Positions 41,899 to 48,346 of a stretch of 64,000 bases of DNA are shown piece after piece; positions within the stretch are counted from its first letter, which is position 1, and the number at the start of each line of letters is the position of its first letter. Under the pieces are notes generated by a model. The model did not search any database. It was given only the letters and a program-made list of their open reading frames with translations, and was not told where the DNA came from. Both the position numbers and the translations under genes were made by a program. The stretch is from Psychrobacillus psychrodurans. Its GTDB lineage: Bacteria; Bacillota; Bacilli; Bacillales_A; Planococcaceae. Location of the stretch: NCBI RefSeq assembly GCF_027563345.1, contig NZ_JAMKBK010000002.1; one strand, given 5' to 3'.

Positions 41899-42551
41899 AG
41901 CGAGTAGTAGTTTGTTCAGGTGGACCATCTAAGGAAGTTGTTGATTTTAAACAACTTCCTTTTCATACAGATGAAGCTATTTTTATAGGCGCTGATCGTG
42001 GAGCTTTGGGGCTGCTAGAAGCGGGAATATTGCCAAATGAAGCTATAGGGGACTTTGATTCACTTACGCTAGAAGAGCAAAGTTTCATGAAGCAAAAAAT
42101 ACAAAAAGTAACAGAACTACAAATGGAAAAAGATGAAACTGATACTCATATCGCAATACTCACTGCTTTAGAATATAAACCTGAAGAAGTAATCGTAACA
42201 GGAGTTACTGGTGGACGTTTAGATCATTATGAAGCGGCACTCCATGATATTTGTCGTTTTCAAATGGAAAATCCAACTATTATTTTTACCATCCAAAACA
42301 ATCAAAATATCATTCAATTTTTACCATCGGGAACTCATACCATTAGTTTTGATAATCATTATAAGTATGTTTCTTTCTTTTCTTTTGGAGAACATGTGAA
42401 GAATATGAATTTACAAGGTTTTCTATACGATGTAGATGATGAGTATATAAATGTTGGTAATGCTAAATTTACAAGCAATGAACTTAAAGATCGAACTGGT
42501 ACTATCTCTTTTACTGCGGGCATATGTTTAATGATAAGAAGCAGCGACTAA
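41895..42551 (+). CDS. thiN: Thiamine pyrophosphokinase
   Basis: Transfers pyrophosphate from ATP to thiamine to make thiamine diphosphate. The 218 residues have GADRGALGLLEAGILPNEAIGDFDSL (nucleotide- and metal-binding), MEKDETDTHIAILTALEY and TGVTGGRLDHYEAALHDI, all typical of TPK. A C-terminal beta-sandwich binds thiamine. The start overlaps rpe by four bases (ATGA). It is followed directly by spoVM, as in B. subtilis. Confidence 0.93.
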   Translation: MKRVVVCSGGPSKEVVDFKQLPFHTDEAIFIGADRGALGLLEAGILPNEAIGDFDSLTLEEQSFMKQKIQKVTELQMEKDETDTHIAILTALEYKPEEVIVTGVTGGRLDHYEAALHDICRFQMENPTIIFTIQNNQNIIQFLPSGTHTISFDNHYKYVSFFSFGEHVKNMNLQGFLYDVDDEYINVGNAKFTSNELKDRTGTISFTAGICLMIRSSD

Positions 42552-42565
42552 AAGGGAGGAATTGT

Positions 42566-42658
42566 GTGAAGGTCTACACATTTAGATTGCCTAAATCGGT
42601 GAGTAGTTTTGTGAAGGTTTGTATACGGCTATTTAAAAAAGAAGAGAAGAAGAAATGA
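42566..42658 (+). CDS. spoVM: Stage V sporulation protein M
   Basis: Tiny amphipathic-helix protein that recognises the convex forespore membrane and anchors SpoIVA to start coat assembly. It is a 30-codon frame from GTG 42566, preceded by GGGAGG 6-7 nt upstream. The product MKVYTFRLPKSVSSFVKVCI... matches the B. subtilis pattern (MKFYTIKLPKFLGGIVRAML), including the critical Pro9, which bends the helix. The C-terminus is four residues longer and very basic (LFKKEEKKK). The position between thiN and rpmB is the conserved one. Sigma-E control is expected, but I did not find a clear promoter. Confidence 0.88.
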   Translation: MKVYTFRLPKSVSSFVKVCIRLFKKEEKKK

Positions 42659-42694
42659 AAAAATGCCAGGTCGACTTGTGTCGGCCTGGCATTA
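42655..42694. terminator. Terminator between spoVM and rpmB
   Basis: AATGCCAGG...CGAC (from 42662) pairs with GTCG...CCTGGCATT (to 42692). The A-run on its left is a T-run for the minus strand, so it best serves rpmB, though spoVM may also use it. Confidence 0.8.
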
Positions 42695-42707
42695 ATTATG
42701 AGGGCGA

Positions 42708-42896
42708 TTAAACGCGCTCAATTTTTCCTGATTTTAAAGCTCTCGCAGAAACCCATACACGTTTTGGTTTACCGTCTACAAGAATACGTACTTTTTGAAG
42801 GTTAGCTCCCCATGTACGTTTTGTAGAGTTCATTGCGTGAGAACGAGCATTACCCGAACGAGCTTTACGCCCAGTGATTGCACATACTTTTGGCAT
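42708..42896 (-). CDS. rpmB: 50S ribosomal protein L28
   Basis: Large-subunit ribosomal protein of 62 residues, the normal Bacillus length. MPKVCAITGRKARSGNARSHAMNSTKRTW...VRILVDGKPKRVWVSARALKSGKIERV is a full-length match. It has one remaining cysteine near the N-terminus, the zinc-free type. Start ATG at 42896 (minus) follows AAAGGAGG; the frame is open 31 codons further upstream without meaning. It is convergent with spoVM and divergent from the repeat region ahead of yloU, as in B. subtilis. Confidence 0.96.
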   Translation of the reverse strand: MPKVCAITGRKARSGNARSHAMNSTKRTWGANLQKVRILVDGKPKRVWVSARALKSGKIERV

Positions 42897-43013
42897 TATA
42901 TTTCCTCCTTTAAAAAAGAAGCTGAAAGATTTTTCAGTTCGATATTTCACATACTTTAATAATTTACCACAGACCATAATGAAGTGCAAGACTTATCAAG
43001 AAAAAAACCTTTA

Positions 43014-43313
43014 CAGCATAGAAAAGCGCAAGCGCCTGTGTAAGACCCGAAAAGCGCTGGAAGGATTCCAAGAAAGGCGTATTTTGCCTTTATTGAAATC
43101 TTGAAGCGACTCGAGGGGCTAGGCGCTGGAGCTGGACAGCATAGAAAAGCGCAAGATGCCGTTTAGCAGTGAAAAGCGCTGGAAGAATTTCAAGAAAGGC
43201 GTATTTTGCCTTTATTGAGATCTTGAAGCGACCCGAGGAGCTAGGCGCTGGAGCTGGCCAACATAGAAAAGCGCAAACGCTTATGAGAGTCCCGAAAAGC
43301 GCTAGAAGAATTA
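43014..43313 (-). repeat. GC-rich intergenic repeat family, two and a half tandem copies
   Basis: ATAGAAAAGCGC begins units at 43018, 43141 and 43263, a period of 123 then 122 bp; the third unit stops after about 50 bp. Each full unit runs from AGAAAAGCGCAAG through GAAAAGCGCTGGAAG and CTTGAAGCGAC to GGCGCTGGAGCTGG. Read on the minus strand it matches the single copies at 54.2 and 62.3 kb (CTCCAGTGCCTAG...GCGCTTTTC). The first two units are almost identical and so recently duplicated. Confidence 0.85.
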
Positions 43314-43347
43314 GTTTAAGAAAAATAAACAGTGAATAATACCGCTA

Positions 43348-43529
43348 TGATTTTCGCTTCAGGCGGACGCTTTCCGCGGGCGTTGCCTCAGCCTCCTCGC
43401 TGGAAAACATATGCTCCTGCTGTTACTCGTCGCAAAGACATTGTCCAAACAAAGTTTGGTCAATGTCTTTGCTGCGGGGTCTTCATCTAACGCTTTTCCC
43501 GCTGGAGTCGCCGCCTTACGCTACAATCA
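43348..43529 (+). repeat. TGATT...AATCA element, copy A
   Basis: A 182-bp element bounded by TGATTTTCGCTTC and CGCTACAATCA. It contains the common family blocks AGGCGGACGCTTTCCGCGGG, CCTCAGCCTCCTCG, GGGGTCTTCATCT and CCCGCTGGAGTCGCCG. An internal 19-bp inverted repeat (43432-43450 with 43454-43472, one mismatch, loop AAA) is inserted in the middle. Copies B, C and D share the ends. No transposase is present. Confidence 0.85.
43432..43472. repeat. 19-bp inverted repeat inside copy A
   Basis: GCAAAGACATTGTCCAAAC pairs with GTTTGGTCAATGTCTTTGC across AAA, with a single mismatch. Confidence 0.9.
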
Positions 43530-43594
43530 GTTAAGTAGTAGTCCTTAATCATAAATTAATATCAAACGTTTATGATAAACACGATGAATATGCC

Positions 43595-43630
43595 GGGTCA
43601 TATAAAGGCATTATCCAATGCATTCGACCC
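43595..43630. other. Two-tier hairpin in the rpmB-yloU gap
   Basis: GGGTC (43595-43599) with GACCC (43626-43630) encloses GCATT-ATCC-AATGC. No T-run follows. It could be a small RNA fold or chance. Confidence 0.35.
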
Positions 43631-43684
43631 AACGAGTAGAAAGTAACTTTAGTAATTTGATTCTCCCCATTAGGAATAAAATAT

Positions 43685-43838
43685 ATTGGTAAAATTATCC
43701 TTTCCGCAAGTAATTGGTGATAGATCGCTAGTAAATATAGACTTAGAGCAAGTAAATCCTTTGCGACCGCAAGTAAGCTTTAGGTGGAAGCAAGTAAACG
43801 ATAGGTGAGAGCAAGTAAAGATAAATTAAGATCAAATC
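43685..43838. repeat. Array of 21-nt repeats (core GCAAGTAAA)
   Basis: Cores start at 43706, 43727, 43748, 43769, 43790 and 43811, exactly 21 nt apart. They read GCAAGTAAT, GCTAGTAAAT, GCAAGTAAAT, GCAAGTAAGC, GCAAGTAAAC and GCAAGTAAAG. Degenerate units in phase flank them at 43685 (ATTGGTAAAAT) and 43832 (TCAAAT). The 11-12 nt between cores vary but are purine-rich (for example TAGGTGGAA, TAGGTGAGA). There is no ORF with a start and ribosome binding site and no cas gene. It shares its period, but not its core, with the array at 8.1 kb. Function unknown. Confidence 0.88.
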
Positions 43839-44167
43839 ATTCATTAAATATTAGGATATAAATGCTTCTTAAGTATATTTCATCTGTGTTCATGGTACTT
43901 TAAGTGCCTATAGAATAAAAAGGACAGTATACAACGCAGAGGCTCTAAATTAGTTATGAAAATCTTTAAAAAGGGTATTCTTAGGACTAGTAAAGGACAG
44001 AGTGTCTTTTTACCTGATTTCCCAAATTTACTTAAAAGTTTATTCATTTACTAACTAACACATATCACTAAAACATTGAAAAAGTGGACGAATGTAAACG
44101 TCTCTTTTATAATTTTAATGGGTGTAGTACAATAAAGGATAGTCAAAAAGACTTGGGAGGTCTTATC
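43839..44167. other. Leader region of yloU
   Basis: About 330 bp with no gene or repeat that I can support. TTGAAA at 44076 and TATAAT at 44108-44113 are present but 26 nt apart, so they do not form a normal promoter. Confidence 0.4.
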
Positions 44168-44530
44168 ATGTCAATTGAATTGAAAAATGAATTCGGACTA
44201 ATTGATATATCACAAGATACAGTTGCTCAAATTGCTGGTGGAGCAGCTATTGAATGCTATGGGATAGTTGGTATGGCATCAAAGCATCAAATTCGAGATG
44301 GATTAACAGATATATTAAGAAAAGAAAATTTCACTAAAGGTGTTTTAGTTAGACAAGAAAAAGATAATCTACATATTGATATGTATATAATTGTTAGCTA
44401 CGGTACGAAAATTTCAGAAATAGCCTATCAAGTACAGTCAAAAGTAAAATACACACTAAACAAATCTCTTGGTATGTCAGTGAAATCCGTTAATGTGTAT
44501 GTTCAAGGAGTTCGCGTGGCTAACGTGTAA
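44168..44530 (+). CDS. yloU: Asp23/Gls24 family envelope stress protein YloU
   Basis: Member of the Asp23 family (120 residues), abundant membrane-associated proteins linked to cell-envelope stress. Core: DTVAQIAGGAAIECYGIVGMASK, then a beta-rich part IDMYIIVSYGTKISEIAYQVQSKVKYTLNKSLGMSVKSVNVYVQGVRV. Start ATG 44168 follows GGGAGG by 7-8 nt and gives MSIELKNEFG, the family start; an upstream in-frame ATG at 44084 has no binding site. It is followed 16 nt later by yloV, as in B. subtilis. Confidence 0.92.
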   Translation: MSIELKNEFGLIDISQDTVAQIAGGAAIECYGIVGMASKHQIRDGLTDILRKENFTKGVLVRQEKDNLHIDMYIIVSYGTKISEIAYQVQSKVKYTLNKSLGMSVKSVNVYVQGVRVANV

Positions 44531-44546
44531 ATAAGGAGAGAAAATA

Positions 44547-46202
44547 ATGAAATCAATCAATGGTATCCAATTTGCAGACATGGTTCAGATGGGAGCGCAT
44601 CATCTCTTCCAGAACGCAGATTATGTAGATGCATTAAATGTATTTCCTGTTCCAGATGGTGACACAGGAACTAATATGAACTTATCCATGACTTCAGGTG
44701 CAAAAGAAACAGCTGCACATACAAATGAACATATTGGAAAAACAGCTCAAGCACTTTCTAAAGGGTTACTTATGGGGGCTCGTGGAAATTCAGGCGTTAT
44801 TTTATCACAATTGTTCCGTGGTTTCGGTAAATCGATTGAACAATTAGATGTATTAAATGCAAAACAATTTGCAGATGCACTTAATTACGGTGTTGAAACT
44901 GCATATAAAGCAGTAATGAAACCAGTAGAAGGTACCATCTTAACTGTCGCAAAGGATTCTGCTAGAAAAGCTGTAGAGGTTAGCGAAGATGTGGATGATA
45001 TTCGTGAACTAATGGAAGCAATTGTAATAGAAGCAAAAAAATCTTTAGATAGAACACCAGACTTATTACCTGTATTAAAAGAAGTTGGAGTAGTTGATAG
45101 TGGCGGACAAGGACTTGTATTTGTATATGAAGGGTTTTTAGCAAGTCTAAAAGGTGAAGCGTTGCCAAGTAAAACGATAGGTACTTCAATGGATGACCTT
45201 GTCAATGCTGAACATCATATGAATGTTCAAGGGTTTATGGATACTGCAGATATTGAATTCGGCTTTTGTACAGAATTTATGGTTCGTTTTGAAGAAGGCA
45301 AAAAAGCATTTAATGAAACGGCATTCCGTAATGATTTAAGTGAATATGGCGATTCTTTACTAGTGATTTCTGATGATGAAATTGCTAAAATTCATATTCA
45401 TTCAGAAACGCCTGGTGAGGTTCTAACATACGGTCAACAATACGGGGACCTCATTAAGATAAAAATAGAAAATATGCGTCAGCAGCATACAGAAATCGTT
45501 GGAGAAGGATATTCTTCTGAAGCAACTGCAAAAAAAGTTGAAATTCATCCATATGCGATTGTTACTGTAGCGATGGGGCCAGGAGTTTCGGAATTATTAA
45601 AAAGCCTAGGAGCATCAGCAATAATTGAGGGCGGACAAACAATGAATCCTTCAACTGAGGATATTGTTAAAGCTGTAGAGGCAGTTGGAGCTGAGCGAGT
45701 TTTAATCTTACCGAACAATAAAAATATTGTAATGGCTGCTGAACAAGCTGCGGAAATACTGGGAATTGAAGCTGCGGTAGTTCCTACTAAAACTATCCCA
45801 CAAGGAATGGCTGCAATATTAGCCTTTAATCCACAAGCAACCGTAGACGAAAATAAAAACAATATGACTGAAGCATATGCACATGTCAAAACTGGACAAG
45901 TTACATTTGCTGTTCGTGATACGTCAATAGATGGTGTAGAAATCAAAAAAGACGATTTTATGGCGCTTGCAGAAGGTAAGATTGTTCTTTCTAATCCTTC
46001 CTTAAAAGAGGTAACTACTAGCTTGATCCAATCATTAATGGACGAAGAAGCTGAAATTGTTACTGTCATATACGGAGAAGACGTAAGTGAAGAGGAAGCA
46101 AACGAATTTGCTGCTTTTATCGAAGCGCAATACGGAGATGTAGAAGTAGAAGTCTATAATGGTAAACAGCCATTATACCCATATATTTTATCTGTAGAAT
46201 AA
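44547..46202 (+). CDS. yloV: DAK2/DegV domain protein YloV (fatty acid kinase FakA-like)
   Basis: Kinase subunit related to dihydroxyacetone kinase. In Staphylococcus, FakA phosphorylates fatty acids delivered by FakB, feeding exogenous fatty acids to PlsX/PlsY. The 551 residues comprise an N-terminal DhaL ATP-binding domain (NVFPVPDGDTGTNMNLSMTSG, GARGNSGVILSQLFRG, DSGGQGLVFVYEGF) and a central and C-terminal FakA region (FGFCTEFMVRF, DEIAKIHIHSETPGEVLTYGQQYG, ALPNNKNI-like LPNNKNIVMAAEQA). plsX lies in this window at 51 kb. AGGAGAG precedes the ATG. Confidence 0.92.
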   Translation: MKSINGIQFADMVQMGAHHLFQNADYVDALNVFPVPDGDTGTNMNLSMTSGAKETAAHTNEHIGKTAQALSKGLLMGARGNSGVILSQLFRGFGKSIEQLDVLNAKQFADALNYGVETAYKAVMKPVEGTILTVAKDSARKAVEVSEDVDDIRELMEAIVIEAKKSLDRTPDLLPVLKEVGVVDSGGQGLVFVYEGFLASLKGEALPSKTIGTSMDDLVNAEHHMNVQGFMDTADIEFGFCTEFMVRFEEGKKAFNETAFRNDLSEYGDSLLVISDDEIAKIHIHSETPGEVLTYGQQYGDLIKIKIENMRQQHTEIVGEGYSSEATAKKVEIHPYAIVTVAMGPGVSELLKSLGASAIIEGGQTMNPSTEDIVKAVEAVGAERVLILPNNKNIVMAAEQAAEILGIEAAVVPTKTIPQGMAAILAFNPQATVDENKNNMTEAYAHVKTGQVTFAVRDTSIDGVEIKKDDFMALAEGKIVLSNPSLKEVTTSLIQSLMDEEAEIVTVIYGEDVSEEEANEFAAFIEAQYGDVEVEVYNGKQPLYPYILSVE

Positions 46203-46205
46203 TAC

Positions 46206-46244
46206 AAAAACCATGTGGAGAATTTTTCTCTACATGGTTTTTTC
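46206..46244 (+). terminator. Terminator after yloV
   Basis: AAACCATGTGGAGAA pairs with TTCTCTACATGGTTT, then TTTT. Confidence 0.88.
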
Positions 46245-46347
46245 TTGCTTTATTCGAGTCAAATTCATAATTACTTGTTTCTTTTAAAAATACGCATGTT
46301 TACTTAATATCGCAATATATTATTTGTTTTTTTAAAAGCGATCCCGA

Positions 46348-46471
46348 TGATTGGAGTGGCAGGCGGCGACTCCAGCGGGACCAGCACGAGTAACAGCAGG
46401 AGCATATGTTTTCGTGGTGACGAGGAGATTGAAGCCGTGCCCGAGGAAAGCGCCGCCTAGAGCGGAAATCA
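46348..46471 (-). repeat. TGATT...AATCA element, copy B
   Basis: A 124-bp element from TGATTGGAGTGGCAGG to GAGCGGAAATCA, in the opposite orientation to copy A. It includes GGCGGCGACTCCAGCGGGA and GAAGCCGTGCCCGAGGAAAG and has the short version of the middle, AGCAGGAGCATATGTTTTCG, which is shared with copy A. The rest of 46245-46771 shows no gene. Confidence 0.85.
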
Positions 46472-46771
46472 GCTTTGTTCGGATTTAACTATATAATATT
46501 CTTTATGAAATTGATTCATTCATATGAAAATTAATATGCTAACCAAGCTGATTTCTTGCTCCTAAGTGAGATTTACATGTGGAAGGGAAAATTTATCCTT
46601 TAAATCTAACCACTCCTTATATTGTCTCGATTCACTTCAAAACATATAATAGATAATATATCTTCGTAATCCATTTGCTCAACACTTAACTTAACAAAAT
46701 ACAATACTTTGTTTATTTTCTGCTTTGAGTGTAAAATGGGATTACTAAAACATCTTGTGGAGGTTTAATCA

Positions 46772-47434
46772 GTGAAATTTAAATCTGTTTTTGATATTAT
46801 CGGACCTGTCATGATTGGTCCCTCCTCCTCACATACTGCAGGGGCGGCTCGCATTGGAAGAGTGGCTAGAGACTTATTTGGAAAACAGCCTACATGGGCT
46901 AAAATACATTTATATGGATCTTTTGCTGAAACTTATAAAGGACATGGAACAGACAAAGCTATTATTGGTGGATTGCTAGATTACGATACATTTGATGAAC
47001 GTATTAAGACAGCGTTTGAAGATGCACAACTAGCAGGCTTAACATATGAATTTATACCAGAAACTGCAAATACTGAGCACCCGAATACCGCTCGCATCGT
47101 TATTGGTGACGAAACTTCAGAAATGTCTATGGTCGGAATCTCAATTGGTGGAGGAAAGACGGAAATTACGGAGTTAAATGGTTTTCCGCTACGTCTATCT
47201 GGTGATTTAGCTGCTATTTTAGTAGTTCACGAGGATCGTTCAGGATGTATTGCAAGTGTTTCGAACTGTTTGGCAAAATATGATATTAACATTGGACATA
47301 TGGAAGTTTCACGTAAAGAAAAAGGGAATATGGCATTAATGGTTATTGAAGTCGATCAAAATGTGAATGCACAACTATTAAAAGAAATCAGCGATTTACC
47401 TAATATTACGCAAGTAACTAGAATCGCCGATTAA
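46772..47434 (+). CDS. sdaAB: L-serine dehydratase, iron-sulfur-dependent, beta subunit
   Basis: Regulatory/structural half of the two-subunit oxygen-sensitive enzyme that deaminates L-serine to pyruvate and ammonia. The 220 residues have the N-terminal SVFDIIGPVMIGPSSSHTAGAARIG signature and GHGTDKAIIGGLLDY, and a C-terminal ACT domain (AILVVHEDRSGCIASVSNCLAKYDINIGHMEVSRKEKGNMALMVIEVD). The GTG start at 46772 is preceded by GTGGAGG. It is immediately followed by sdaAA and then recG, as in B. subtilis. Confidence 0.94.
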   Translation: MKFKSVFDIIGPVMIGPSSSHTAGAARIGRVARDLFGKQPTWAKIHLYGSFAETYKGHGTDKAIIGGLLDYDTFDERIKTAFEDAQLAGLTYEFIPETANTEHPNTARIVIGDETSEMSMVGISIGGGKTEITELNGFPLRLSGDLAAILVVHEDRSGCIASVSNCLAKYDINIGHMEVSRKEKGNMALMVIEVDQNVNAQLLKEISDLPNITQVTRIAD

Positions 47435-47446
47435 GGGGGAATACAA

Positions 47447-48346
47447 ATGGAAGTTCTATTTCGTAATGTTCGCGAATTAGTGGAGCGAGCAACCCAGGAA
47501 AATAAACTTATCTCCGAAATAATGATAGAACAAGAAATAATGATTACGGATCGTTCAAGAGAAGAAATAATGGCTCAAATGGATCGTAATTTGACGGTGA
47601 TGGAAGAAGCTGTAGAAAAAGGATTACGCGGGGTTCAGTCTACTTCAGGCTTAACTGGTGGGGATGCTGTTCTACTACAAAACTATCTTAAAAAAGGGAA
47701 TACGTTAACTGGAGAGCTGATGTTAGATGCCGTAAGCAAAGCTGTAGCAACTAACGAAGTTAATGCTGCTATGGGAACGATATGTGCAACGCCTACAGCA
47801 GGGTCTGCAGGAGTAGTTCCAGGTACTTTATTTGCGGTTAAAAACAAATTGAATCCTACAAGAGAGCAAATGATACGTTACTTGTTCACATCTGGTGCGT
47901 TTGGATTTGTAGTTGCAAATAATGCTTCTATTTCAGGAGCAGCAGGTGGTTGTCAGGCTGAAGTTGGATCAGCATCAGGAATGGCTGCTGCTGCAATAGT
48001 AGAAATGGCTGGCGGGTCTCCTGCTCAATGTGCCGAAGCTTTTGCGATAACCTTAAAAAATATGCTTGGATTAGTTTGTGATCCTGTAGCTGGACTAGTC
48101 GAAGTACCTTGCGTGAAAAGAAATGCCATGGGTGCTTCTAATTCGTTGGTTGCAGCCGATATGGCACTTGCGGGTGTGACGAGTCGAATTCCTTGTGATG
48201 AAGTAATTGATGCTATGTATAAAATTGGACAGACGATGCCTGCTTCTCTAAGAGAAACAGGTCAGGGTGGTCTTGCAGCAACTCCTACCGGTAAGTGGTT
48301 GGAAGCTAAAATTTTTGGTGGGGCAGTAGTGGGAAGTGGAAACTAG
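47447..48346 (+). CDS. sdaAA: L-serine dehydratase, iron-sulfur-dependent, alpha subunit
   Basis: Catalytic half, which carries the [4Fe-4S] cluster. The 299 residues contain the cluster and active-site cysteine motifs CATPTAGSAGVVPG, GGCQAEVGSASGMAAAA and LVCDPVAGLVEVPCVKRNAMGASNS. The N-terminal helical part (EIMIEQEIMITDRSREEIMAQM) is typical. AAGGGGGAA precedes the ATG. Its last codons overlap the recG start by eleven bases. Confidence 0.94.
   Translation: MEVLFRNVRELVERATQENKLISEIMIEQEIMITDRSREEIMAQMDRNLTVMEEAVEKGLRGVQSTSGLTGGDAVLLQNYLKKGNTLTGELMLDAVSKAVATNEVNAAMGTICATPTAGSAGVVPGTLFAVKNKLNPTREQMIRYLFTSGAFGFVVANNASISGAAGGCQAEVGSASGMAAAAIVEMAGGSPAQCAEAFAITLKNMLGLVCDPVAGLVEVPCVKRNAMGASNSLVAADMALAGVTSRIPCDEVIDAMYKIGQTMPASLRETGQGGLAATPTGKWLEAKIFGGAVVGSGN

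Noticed and set aside
43348..43529. Insertion sequence or transposon
   Set aside because: There is no transposase frame and no clear target duplication; it is treated as a short dispersed repeat.
43685..43838. CRISPR array
   Set aside because: The conserved part is only about 9 nt, the period is 21 nt, the spacers are too short and there are no cas genes.
44076..44113. Sigma-A promoter for yloU (TTGAAA and TATAAT)
   Set aside because: The boxes are 26 nt apart, well outside the usual 16-18 nt.
45545..46069. 174-codon minus-strand frame within yloV
   Set aside because: Antisense shadow of a conserved gene.
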